Shown here: in pieces, positions 37,196 to 47,107 of the stretch | Numbering within the stretch: position 1 is the first letter of the stretch | Layout: each line of letters begins with the position of its first letter | Assembly (NCBI RefSeq): GCF_022605725.1 | Contig: NC_065556.1 | Location: 28,379,140 to 28,443,139, forward strand | Length of the DNA stretch: 64,000 nt | Reading direction: 5' to 3' | From: Anthonomus grandis grandis | Taxonomy: Eukaryota; Arthropoda; Insecta; Coleoptera; Curculionidae | The notes under the pieces: model-generated | What the model saw: only the letters and a program-made list of their open reading frames with translations | Told to the model about the DNA's origin: nothing | The model's database searches: none | Position numbers and translations under genes: made by a program

Positions 37196-38600
37196 CTATG
37201 AAATTTTTTTTTAGTCTCCAATGAGTTTAGTTAGTCTGAGGTCTAACTATTTAATATAAGGTGATTAATTCAAGTTTTTGAAAATTAAGTGTGACTCAAA
37301 ATTGAAAATCTCAGTATCACAAGGTACTGTGGGGCTTTTCTGGGCTTTATTGTATTTTTTACTATTATCTACTATAAAATATATATTCTACTATATATTT
37401 TTTAATATATATTATATAGTAGATAATATACCCCTTTCTCTTTAACTTTGACTTTTTATTTTATTTTGTTTTCTGTTTCATTTACTACTGGCTGATGTCA
37501 AAAGGTTAAAGACCCGCTGCAAAAACTCTCGGTTCTGCTACGGTTTTGATGTGAAACGTTTGAAACGACCTAAATAAAAAAAAGAGAACAAAAAATGATC
37601 AACCCAAGAGCCAACGAGTAATAAAAAGTTTTATCGGCAATAATTCCTCGGTGTTTCATTTATTTTTCTCGTTAAAACGTCTTACCGAACTAACAAGGCC
37701 GTAATGGTACGTTTTCCGCAGGATCAATTCGTTTCGGGAGCGATCGTGGCGAAAAAAAGCCCCGAGGAGGAGGAGGAGGAGAACTCAATAGGGCGGAAAT
37801 ATAATGATGTATCGTGTTCTCCGTTTTATGGGTCATGCTAGCTCGAGAGCGTATATGAAAAAGTTCATTGTGTATTAAATATATCGCATAAACCAAAAAA
37901 GACATGCCTAAAAGTACTTGATAATAAATAATATCACTGGAAATGGTCCGTGTTTGATAAATAGATCACCCCCAAGGTGTCGGCGAGTTGTTGTGATAAA
38001 TGAATGTCAACGGTTTAGGTAATTTACAGTAAATTACTGTAATATTTCTTTGCCCCGTTCGGACCCCGTGCCGGCAATAAATCGCTTTATACATCGCCAT
38101 AAATTGTCGCACAAATTGGTTTTATTGAATGCACCAAAGTTGTGTGTATATTCATTACGCCCCGAGTCCTTAAAACTCCTTAAGGAGTACGACCGTTTCC
38201 ACTTTACGTCTCCCCGTAATCCCACTTCGTCTTCTGCTCTCTCTCGCTCCCGCTCCGGCCCTTTTATTCCTTTGACGTATTTAACAATGGCATTACAAAA
38301 CATCCAGAATGAAGGAACAGGGCAAGGGAGTGGCAGCAATAATGACAAGTGCTGTAATATAAGACTTTCGCTGCCAGAAATGGGACTCGACTTATTAGGA
38401 GCAGAACCCCATAAAACATCCCTTACTCTAGAGGACTTTTTTTGGGGGCTTTGAAGGTTTTTTTTGTGAAGTATTTCAGTAAAATCATTTTAAATAAGAG
38501 AGAATTTTTTATATATTTCTTGGATCATTTTGAAGTTGTATCTTTCTTAATAATAATAATAATAAATGTTTCCCACTACGTGTCGCAATTGATTTTTTTT
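37196..38600. other. Non-coding region with a small AT palindrome; single-copy-looking from 37490
   Basis: An inverted repeat with arms TTATCTACTATA and TATAGTAGATAA lies at about 37365-37430. From 37490 to 38450 the DNA is GC-richer. The 134-codon + frame (38050-38454) and the opposed minus frame (38034-38348) overlap each other and show no domain or splice support. A short ATA/TAA repeat occurs near 38550. Confidence 0.4.
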
Positions 38601-38619
38601 GTTATGCGATAAGCTCTTC

Positions 38620-38943
38620 TATGCACTATCTCTCTATATTCTATATTCTTTATTCTTTGCTCTTCTATATTTTCTACCCATGACAACTGCTTTTCACAAT
38701 TTTCCTTGTTTCTTCAACATCTTTCCCTCCAGAATCAGTTGTCACAACTAATATCAATCGTGTCTCACGACGTAACCAAGGTAAGCCATTTTTATCTGTT
38801 TTATATTGGTAAACAGTTCTCTGTTCTTATAAACTTTTCTCAATATTTCCTTATTTGTTACTCTATCGGTACAAAGTAGACAACTCGAATGCCTCTATTT
38901 TATTGATCACGTTTGCCTTCATAGTCCAAAATTCCGGGCCATA
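38620..38943 (-). pseudogene. Endonuclease-reverse-transcriptase-type RT C-terminal relic, minus strand
   Basis: Reading the minus strand from 38943 in broken frames gives a GPEFWTMKANVINKIEAFEL-like segment, then RVTNKEILRKVYKNRELF and IKQIKMAYLGYVVRHD. This is the characteristic tail W...K....KLEAFE....RR..RI......TN..VL......ELL..IK.RK..YLGH..R of insect endonuclease-reverse transcriptases, where the R/H-rich end follows the RT domain. Several stops interrupt it. It is cut off at TATACAG (about 38940), where another element end begins. Confidence 0.6.
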
Positions 38944-38945
38944 TA

Positions 38946-39291
38946 CAGTGTGTCCACTTAAGTTGACAACATATGGAAAACTGTTTTTATTATTAGTTTT
39001 ATGATAGAAAGTCATTCTTTATAGTCCTGCATGGTCCAAAACCTAAAATGTAATAATCAAATCGCAAATTTTATTAGTCGTATACAAGGTTTGTCAAGAA
39101 ATGTGAATTTTGCTCAAGAGTAAAGTACCTTTATTTTTGACAGCACCAAAAATTGTTATAAAGAGGAATTGCTTATAACTAAAAACGATTTTCAAATATA
39201 CAATTATATCCTGGTACTTATAAATATATTTTTTCAAATTAAATTTACAAAAAAATCAATTATACTTATTCGTTATACTTACTTACCTATA
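38946..39291 (+). mobile_element. Left-end fragment of another mariner-type element
   Basis: TA followed by CAGTGTGTCCACTTAAGTTG at 38946 has the form of a Tc1-mariner terminal repeat. The sequence runs AT-rich to 39291, where the next TA-flanked element is inserted. It may continue after that element (from 43919), but I see no matching right end. Confidence 0.4.
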
Positions 39292-39737
39292 CAGGGTGTC
39301 CCAAAATTAGTGGACGAAACGCGAACCTTGTATTCTTTGGTCAAAAATAACCTCACTTTTTCCTATAAACATATATCGGCAAACGCCCCTCAAGGGAGCT
39401 ACGCCCCTTTTAAAGGGGGCACCTGAAGATGGTTTTTTCCACTTATTTTCGAAACGGGTAAATATAAAAATTTTAAATTTTGGTATTCTCCCAATTTTGA
39501 TATGCTGAATTTAGTTGTTATTTCATAATTTTCATTATTTAGTCAGGTGCGTATCATTTAGGGGGTGAGCTTAAAAAAATACCTAAAAAAAAATTGTGTG
39601 CAAAGTTTTTGTTTTTTTTTCTTTAAATTTTAAAAACTTGAAGTTTTTTACGTAAAAAAGTACCTCTTAGTTAATAACACTACGAGTTACCATTTTCGAG
39701 AAGAACGCATTTAAAAATAACGCTGCATAGTATTATT
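39292..39737 (+). repeat. Left 446-bp terminal inverted repeat
   Basis: It pairs with 43474-43918. Landmarks are GTGGACGAAACGCGAACC, GGGAGCTACGCCCCTTTT, CAGGTGCGTATCATTTAGGG and the inner edge CTGCATAGTATTATT. A few substitutions and indels separate the arms. Confidence 0.9.
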
Positions 39738-40172
39738 TTCACTACCAATTTTTATGAAAACTTAGTAGCAGGCTTTGGAAAAAATTGAGACACTACATAA
39801 TTTTATTTTAATTTATTTATTTATTTATTTATAACATCATATTATAGTTACACAGTTATAATAAGTTTTATTACATTTATTACAATATCGTATATAAAAT
39901 TATTTCGTATATAAAATTATGCAGTTATATTCCCCTAGATGCAAGCATCTGTATGGGAAGTAATAAATGAACAGTGTAAAATAAATATTTTTCTTCTGTT
40001 CAACTTATTTAAAGAAAAAATATATACATTAATATGAGCTCCTAAGTATATTTATAAAATAATAACAGTGAGGTAATAAAGTACCTAAACAATTTAACAA
40101 GGGAAGGCATCTACTAATATTAGGATACAACAGACTTAAACTTATTAAGATTGTTTACAATATATTCCTTCA

Positions 40173-40562
40173 CTATTTTCGAAAAATTTTTATTTTTGAT
40201 GTTCTAATATGTTTAGGTAATAAATTGTACAGTTTTGGTTCTACAAATTTAATGGATCTCTTTCCGAACTCACTATAGCATACAGGAAGAATTAGTTGAT
40301 TATCTTCATTAGATCTAGTGTTTTGGTTATGGTTTATTGGATAGCTAATATTTTCACGATTGTGTATGAAGCAACAAACAGTTATACAGAATAAAGTTAG
40401 TATGTTTATATAGGTTTCATTATAAATTTTTTTAGTAGGGTATAAGGATGGTTTTTTAAGGATTATTTTTAATATTTTATTCTGCATTATCTGAAGAGGA
40501 TTTAAAGAATTGTAATGCTTACTGCCCCAGAGTAATATTCCATATCTTAGTATTGATTCCAC
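40173..40562 (-). pseudogene. RT C-terminal segment of the nested retroelement
   Basis: The translation contains ESILRYGILLWGSKHYNSL and IMQNKILKIILKK, matching the usual region after the RT domain (E..L.YG...WG......L...QN...R.I). It then has KRSIKFVEPKLYNLLPKHI, the common C-terminal motif (F..P..WN.LP..I). A frameshift separates it from the RT core at 40701-41100. The stop is near 40173 and the 3' UTR follows. Confidence 0.75.
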
Positions 40563-40700
40563 TAAACTTTGGTAGCATATTTCTGTCTAAAATATTTCTA
40601 ATAGTGTAAAATTTGTAGACTAGGAAATTTAATTTTTTTGTTAAATGTGCAGGATGTAAGTCCCTTTTCATGTTACTATCAATGATAATTCCCAAATACT

Positions 40701-41756
40701 TTACATTTGATGCTTCCTGTATTTTATCTGGTAGATTTTGAATCTAGATAGATTTTTATCTAAGTGTGTGAATAATGGTCGATTTATTTTAGTCTTTGAG
40801 AATGCAATATAGTTGGTTTTTTGGACATTTAATGTTAATTTGTATATATCAAGCCATTTTTTTACAAGCATAATTCCAGTTTGAGCACATTTTTTTACTT
40901 CCTCCCACGTATCTCCGTCAAAAGCAACAACAGTATCATCTGCGTATGAAATAATTATACCGTTTATGTTTAAAGTTGTAAGTGAGTTGATGTACAGAAT
41001 AAACAACATGGGTCCCAGAACGGTCCCCTGTGGAATCCCAATTCTCACTGTACATGGGTCACTTAAAGTGTCATCTATTTTAACGTACTGTTGCCGCTCC
41101 ACAAGATAGTTCGCAAAGACCTGTAACACGGGATCCCTCACCTCGTTTTTCTCGAGGACATCTTCAGTTGCTGATTTATTCTTGGCAGGATATCCAACTA
41201 TTTTGACCTGCGGATTCCGTAATTTTGTTTCCTCTACCTCATAGTAATCACTCAGTTTTTGTTTAATTTCATTTTTTAGTTTCGTAACACTCTCTGTGTC
41301 ATTGCATTTAATTATTAAACTTCCGTGGTGTGAAGATCGGGTTTTATCAATACTTACATTAATATCTGCAGTTTTTGTTTCTTGAGAGTCCTGTGTGCCC
41401 TTCGGTTTTATAATTAAGTTTGGCCGATTTTTTGTTTTTATTGGTATGGATGATTTGTTGTTTACAACCTCTGCAAATGATGGTATTGCTGGTGCTTGGA
41501 TGGCTTCGATTTTTGACTTTAGGTCTTTTACTTCTTGCTTAAGAAGTGACATTATTTCATCCTTACTTAATATTATTTCTTGCTTGCGTCCATGAAAGTC
41601 ATTGCAATTTTTGCAGAAGAACTTCATAACGCGATCTTTTAATTCTATCACTTTTACTTCAGAGGACGTAAGAGCTGCACAACCCTTACACAATCTCTTC
41701 AAACAGTTGTCACATTTAAATGTTCGCGTAACTTGCTTGCAAACATCGCACTCCAT
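40701..41756 (-). pseudogene. PHD-like ORF1 joined in frame to RT palm by internal deletion
   Basis: This is a 351-codon open frame. Residues 3-51 form a cysteine finger with spacing C-x2-C-x8-C-x2-C-x4-C-x2-C-x21-C-x2-C, like the PHD finger of CR1/jockey-type ORF1 but with Cys in the usual His position. Residues about 145-195 (SLIIKCNDTESVTKLKNEI, NPQVKIVGYP) match the ORF1 nucleic-acid-binding part. Near residue 203-206 the protein switches directly to RT: RIGIPQGTVLGPMLFILYIN (motif B), SYADDTVVAF (motif C with the catalytic DD) and KLTLNVQKTNYIAFSK. The endonuclease and RT fingers are missing. It is best read as an in-frame deletion product in a dead element. The 41395-41841 + frames are antisense shadows. 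Confidence 0.82.
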
Positions 41757-42103
41757 TTCGAAATTTTCGATTTTAAAATTGGAACGTAGCTACTTCATTC
41801 CATTGTTAATGCATTCTTGCGCGGGTTCAACACAAACATAAACAATGATAATTTTGCAGCAAATTGGATGTTTTTGGTGAAAATAATTATGTTTAGCTAA
41901 GTAAGGCACTATCTATTTTATAGATTCACTGTTTTTCAGAATTTATACGCACTCGGAACACTTTTATTTACGCCGTTTTACGGAGCAACATTTCACGCGT
42001 TATATATCGACTACGTTCATGTAGAATCCAAATAATGACATTAACATTTGTTGTAATTGATTAGTTGTCATTTTGCATTCAAATTGTTAATATCTTTTTA
42101 ACT

Positions 42104-43397
42104 ATGGAAGTCTTTTCGACCCGTGAAAAAGTAGATATTTATTTTATGTATGGGTTTTGCAATGGAAACGCACATGCCGCTTCACGAGAGTATCGACGGA
42201 GGTTTCCTGCAAGAAGGCTTCCACATTGGAAAGTTTTTGTTAGAATTCATAGAAATTTACTTGATGATGGTTATGGAGAAGTACTGAATTTAATTGAAGA
42301 AAACCCTCAAATATCATTGAGAACCTTAGAAGAGATTACCAATTTCCCAAATTCAAATATAAGTAAAATTAAATATGATAAGTACCTAATTTGTTATCCA
42401 AAAAAATAAATTTAAAGTACTTATAACTGAAAATTGAGATTGGTATAAATGGTGTTGTTATTAATTATTATCGTCGAATCGCATTAAATTAATTTCAAAA
42501 TACTCTAATTACTATTATTATTATTTACTTTATTTACTTGGATAAGTCTTAACACAAACATCAAACACCCCAAAACAAATCCTTTTGGCGACTAACTGGA
42601 ATGTTTAGTGGCTTACTAAGGTTTAGGCTTATTTCCTATGCAATTTAAAATATTTAAAAATAATTTCAGATTGGAAGAATGACTAAGATGTTAGGATACC
42701 ATCCTTTCCATTATAAAAGGGTTCAGAGACTCGAGTAGACTTTTGTCATTGGATTTTAAATCACCCAAATCTTCGTCAAAAAATTTTGTGGTCAGATGAG
42801 GCAACTTTTTCTAGGAGTAAGGGCTTTAACAGCCGTAATACTCATTTTTGGAGCATCGAGAATCCGAGAGTAGTTCGACGCACTAACTTTCAGCAGCATA
42901 GATTTTCCTTTAACGTATGGGCGGGCTTGATAGGAGATAAATTGATAGGCCCAATTATTTTGCTACACAGATTAACTGGTCGTCATTATTTAAATTTTCT
43001 TCAAAACAATCTCAGAGATTTACTGGACGATGTTTCCATAGAAACTTGGCTGGAAATGATTTTTCAGCACGATGGGGCACCAGCTCACTACAGCCGACAG
43101 GTGAGAAACTGGCTGGACAATAATTTTACAGGCCGAGGTAGTCCAATAAACTGGCCTGCACGATCGCCCGACCTTAATTCTCTGGATTATTATCTTTGGG
43201 GTAATATGTGCAATATTATTTATGCCACCGAAATTGATACTCCAGAAGAGCTTCAGAGGCGAATTCTCGCAGCTGCAGGCCAAATAAGAGAAAACCGATT
43301 TGAAATTCTTAGATCGACCCAAAACATTCAAAAAAGATCCAGGTTATGCATTCAGGAAAACGGAAACTTGTTTGAACGTTTGCCTCAAATAAATTAG
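42104..43397 (+). pseudogene. IS630-Tc1-mariner transposase, DD37D-like, broken
   Basis: The start is ATG 42104 (MEVFSTREK). An N-terminal HTH segment with MYGFCNGNAHAASREY is followed, after an apparent deletion of the linker, by YGEVLNLIEENPQISLRTLE. The reading breaks at about 42362-42669, where some 300 bp separates ITNFPNSNI from IGRMTKMLGYHPFHYKRVQ, then breaks again near 42733. The catalytic core is intact in the last frame (about 42738-43397): LWSDEATF (first Asp), FQHDGAPAHYSRQV (second Asp) and WPARSPDLNSLDYYLWG (third, Asp). By count, 37 residues lie between the second and third Asp. The end is RSRLCIQENGNLFERL. It is related to the copy at 6285-7184. The 43020-43331 minus frame is a shadow. 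Confidence 0.87.
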
Positions 43398-43473
43398 TAT
43401 TTTTATCTGTTTGCAATTTTATTTGTCAATTTACTTTTGAAGCGTGCTATTAATTTTAATAAAAATTGTTATT

Positions 43474-43918
43474 AATAATACTATGCAGCGTTATTTTTAA
43501 ATGCGTTTTTCTCGAAAATGGTAATTCCTAGCGTTATTGACCAAGAGGTACTTTTTTAGGTAAAAAGCTTTAAATTTTTTAAATTTAAAGAAAATAAAAC
43601 AAAAACTTTGCAAACAATTTTTTTTTAAGTATTTTTTAGGCTCACCCCCTAAATGACACGCACCTGACTAAATAATGAAAATTATGAAATGACAACTAAA
43701 TTCAGCATATCAAAATTGGGAGAATACCAAAATTTAAAATTTTAATATTTATCTGTTTCGAAAATAAGTGGAAAAAACCATTTTCAGGTGCATCCTTTAA
43801 AAGGGGCGTAGCTCCCTTGGGGGGCGTTTGCCGATATATGTTTATAGGAAAAAGTGAGGTTATTTTTGACCAAAGAATAAAGGGTTCGCGTTTCGTCCAC
43901 TAATTTTAAGACACCCTG
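43474..43918 (-). repeat. Right 445-bp terminal inverted repeat
   Basis: This is the reverse complement of 39292-39737, ending AGACACCCTG and followed by TA. The frame 43784-44020 on the minus strand and the frame 39169-39426 on the plus strand translate the two arms and are not genes. Confidence 0.9.
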
Positions 43919-46560
43919 TATATTAACTCGTCCTATTGTCACAATTTGTACGTTTAAATAAATAGACAGTTGCGAAATTTTTAGTGATGCGAAGCCAATC
44001 ATAAATAAATTTGTACACATTTTTGACTAAGATCTTTGGAACTAAATTGATAATTTTTGAAAAACAATAAAATATTTATATGCAGCATGCATAACTTAAT
44101 AGTGTACAAGGTACGCTTTCCTAAATTTTTAAGTTTATTTCAAGATTTTTTTTACATGAAATGAAAAAATAATTATTGAAAGTCAGGATCAATTCGAATC
44201 CTGAATCCAAGGAATTTGCGCTCAAAATTGAGAAAAAAATCAACTTTAAAAGACTCACGTTATTATGCCTATTTCTATGCATAACTTAATACTGTATGAG
44301 GTACGTTTATTTATTCCTGGTGCCCTTTCCAGGAGTAGGGGTTATTAAGGTTTATAAGGGGTCCTATATTATGCAGAAGAGATGAAAAAATATTGGGCAG
44401 TCTATACATTACCTCAAATATATGTTATTATTATGTACTTGCCATTTGTTCCAGTACATAACCTCAACTAATTAACCTTTTAATCCTAACGCGATTTAAA
44501 TCTTGAATCAAATATTAAGCAAAAGCATTATTTTGGAAATCATTCCAGGCTTATCTGCAAAAAACCGTCATTTTAAAAATTTAATTGAAAAATCATCATC
44601 ATTATCTGATGATGACGACTTGCGTTTGGCAGAATTAAGAGCACTCACGCGAGAAAGTGAGTTTTGCTTCTGTTTTTCTAATTTTTTGGCTTTAAGCTCT
44701 AGTTTTTTGAAGTCTCTTCTCTTTTTTTTTTTCCAAAAAAAGAATGAAGAAAACAACATTAAGAGTCGAAGGCAATTGTAACTATTATGGTGGGTCTCAG
44801 TCAGCAGTCTCGTACTTATAAAGTTACGAAAGAAAAATTTAGAACAAAGTCATTTTTAAATATTTTAACCAAATGAATAAAAGTTAGGATTCTCCAGATC
44901 CCGTCTAAAGCGTAATTGATCCTGTAACAATACTTTAAAAGACAGTGACAAATAACAAATTTGAGAAACAATTAATTAGTTATAACAATTCAAAAGAGAA
45001 TCGTGGCAACTGTAATGCATAACTTAATAGTATTTGAGGCATATTTTTCTTAATTTTTAAAACTTAATTAACATTTTGCATGTAATTAATTAATTCGTTT
45101 TAAAAAAATGATTTCCTAAATTAATAAAAATATATTCATGATAAAAAATCGAAAAAACTAAGTCGAGAATTAATTAAATAAATATTCACTTCTACTAAAA
45201 AAAATTAATTTTTTCAAATAAAAATTAGATTTTAAAAAGACGTTGAAGAACCGAAAACATGAACAAGATTTTTTTTGGTGCATAACTTAATAGCACCCGA
45301 ACAACTGTTTCTTAATTTCTAACGTTTACATAGAAACTTACTTTTAATTAATTAAATTAAAGTACTACCCCTTGCCACTGATCTTGTTTGTGTTAAAGGT
45401 CGTTTTATTATCGTGTTAAATATTCTCTGGCATTTATTCCTTGAATGTTTCTTTCTATCCATATTCCTCTATTAACTTCCATAGCTTATATTCTAGATTG
45501 TATTATTTAGTAGAAGAAGAAGAAGGGTATACAATATGGGTTTATGTTGTATAATGATCTCTGGTGTTACATTTTCTTTTTCATGAATTATGTGCGTGTT
45601 ATAGTGTATATCTTGAATAAAGTCATTATTATTTCCCTAAGCTACTACAGAAAGACTGGACCGAGTTTCAAGAAGGAAAAAAATCCCCAATTTTCCCCAA
45701 CATTCTAAAGTACACTTCACCCATCGCGTCTCCCTATAAAACCATACTTGATATTTCACTTTTCGAAGAAATCCACGCACCGGTAAACGAGGAAGCGCGC
45801 CAACTTCCCCGATCTTATTAACTTTATACAAATTCCAAAGGCCTCCCTTGCGATGGATACATACATCCCCCTATTTACAGGAAACTGTTTTGTTTGGGAT
45901 CTTCTTTTATATTCTCGAAAGCGACGCGAATCCGAAAAGAACATTAAAAAATCATAAAATGGGGAAGGGAGAAGGTATGAGCAGTAAACGGATGTTTTTT
46001 AGACAGTCGCAAATACTGAGAAATCATGATTCGCTCCTCCATTTTATTCGTCAAAATATTTATTTTAATCTTCTGCTCATAAGAGTTTTCTCGTTTCCAT
46101 GCAAATTTCCCGGCAATGACTTTAGTTAGTGAAAGCGCTTTAAACTTCAGGAAAACAATTCTGTTGGCGTACTGATGACTTTATGTACAAAACTTCCTTC
46201 AGAAGCATTAAATTTTGCAATACGTCAATAAAGAAAGTTGGAGGGTCAGTAACTCGATGGTCGAGATTGATTTCGGAACGAATTATCCCATAAACGCCCT
46301 AATCCGACATAATAACCAGTCGCTTAATAAGAATATGAAATGTGAGGGAGCTGATTTAGGAGTGGCAGCTAACGTCAGCTGTTCCTAATGTCTTGGAGAA
46401 GTAGGGTGGAGTTTTTCCTTTAAATTATTTGGTGGAGTGTATTTTATGTATAAGAGATGCTCGGGCGATATTTTAGGAGTAATATGAGGCAAGGAATTTG
46501 AATTGGAATGAATAGTTTCGGTTTAAATCTAGCTAGTTGAGGCTATTTTTAGCTCCATTA
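43919..46560. other. AT-rich then single-copy-looking DNA with isolated TGCATAACTTAATA motifs
   Basis: TGCATAACTTAATA words occur near 44089, 44279, 45017 and 45282, matching the motif of the 47-51 kb array. 45640-46460 is GC-richer and not repetitive. The frames 44503-44781 and 45848-46129 have no recognisable domain. No RNA gene was seen. Confidence 0.45.
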
Positions 46561-46692
46561 AACAGTTGAAAATTCTTTAAACTGCCTGGAATAAAATAAT
46601 TATTTATTCCAGACAATTGAATTAATTTCCTTGTTTTTTCTAATAAAAAAAAGAAGTTCTTCTAGGAATTTGAGATACGATGCAGTTGAGAG

Positions 46693-47107
46693 AAGCGCAA
46701 AAACCTTGAACAAAATAGGTTGCTCTCATATACACACATATTTTTTCGCGAGTGAATTCCAAAGACATAAAGTGCCGCCACGCCTTTAACCAAAATAACC
46801 CTCCGGAGATGAACCTGTGGGACAAGCAGTTTGAAGTGGATAGAAAAAGGAGCGACAGCAAGGTAGGCCACCACTTTAATAGCCAAACAAACAGTCGTAA
46901 TATTTCATTCCATCTATAAAAATACGGTCCACTATTCTAATGTTATTCCCCATTTTTGGTAAAATCTATCCAATTCAAACTGCTTCTCCCACAGGTTCAC
47001 CTCAGGAGGGTTATTTTGGTAAAGGCACTTTATGTCTTTGGAATTCACTCGCGAAAAAATATGTGTGTATATGAGAGCAACCTATTTTGTTCAAGGTTTT
47101 TGCGCTT
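46693..47107. mobile_element. Foldback MITE with about 140-150-bp inverted arms
   Basis: AAGCGCAAAAACCTTGAAC at 46693 is the start of an arm that continues through TATTTTTTCGCGAGTGAATT and TGAACCTGTGGGA. The reverse complement occupies about 46960-47107, ending GGTTTTTGCGCTT. The arms are almost identical outside a few indels, and a centre of about 120-130 bp is unpaired. There is no coding capacity. The frames 46640-46886 are arm translations. The ends lack CAGGGTG, so this is a different family from the mariner-like elements, and no target duplication is clear. It sits inside a diverged monomer of the 283/380-bp array. Confidence 0.85.

Larger units (their letters stand above)
39800..42050 (-). 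mobile_element. Nested non-LTR retrotransposon, minus strand, internally deleted
   Basis: The 3' end lies near 39800-39840 with a TTTATTTATTTATTTA tail (AAAT repeats on its own strand). The 3' UTR contains CCTAGATGCAAGCATCTGTATG. The same word is in the 3' UTR of the element at 52290-54890, which marks them as one family. ORF1 begins at 41756 on the minus strand, and the 5' UTR extends to somewhere near 41850-42050. No target duplication could be identified by eye, so both outer borders are approximate. Confidence 0.75.
39292..43918 (+). mobile_element. Complete long-TIR IS630-Tc1-mariner-type element with a nested retroelement
   Basis: The ends are CAGGGTGTCCCAAAATTAGT (left) and its complement ending AGACACCCTG (right). 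Each is directly flanked by TA (39290-39291 and 43919-43920), a clean target duplication. Arms of about 445 bp are complementary nearly throughout. Inside, on the + strand, is a broken transposase (42104-43397). Between the left arm and the transposase, a minus-strand non-LTR retrotransposon is nested. Without that insert the element would be roughly 2.4 kb. Family knowledge: such elements move by DDE/D transposition into TA. Confidence 0.88.

Noticed and set aside
38034..38454. Opposed 104- and 134-codon frames
   Set aside because: They overlap on opposite strands in a GC-richer island, with no recognisable motif or exon boundaries.
39169..39426. 85-codon frame similar to another at 43784-44020
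   Set aside because: Both translate the terminal inverted repeats of the same transposon, which explains their shared peptide.
41395..41841. Two + strand frames
   Set aside because: They are antisense to the PHD-RT fusion frame.
43020..43331. 103-codon minus-strand frame
   Set aside because: It is antisense to the catalytic core of the transposase.
44503..44781. 92-codon acidic/Ser-rich frame
   Set aside because: Low complexity, no ATG start, no domain, AT-rich context.
46640..46886. Two overlapping 73-74-codon minus frames
   Set aside because: They are translations of the foldback MITE arm.
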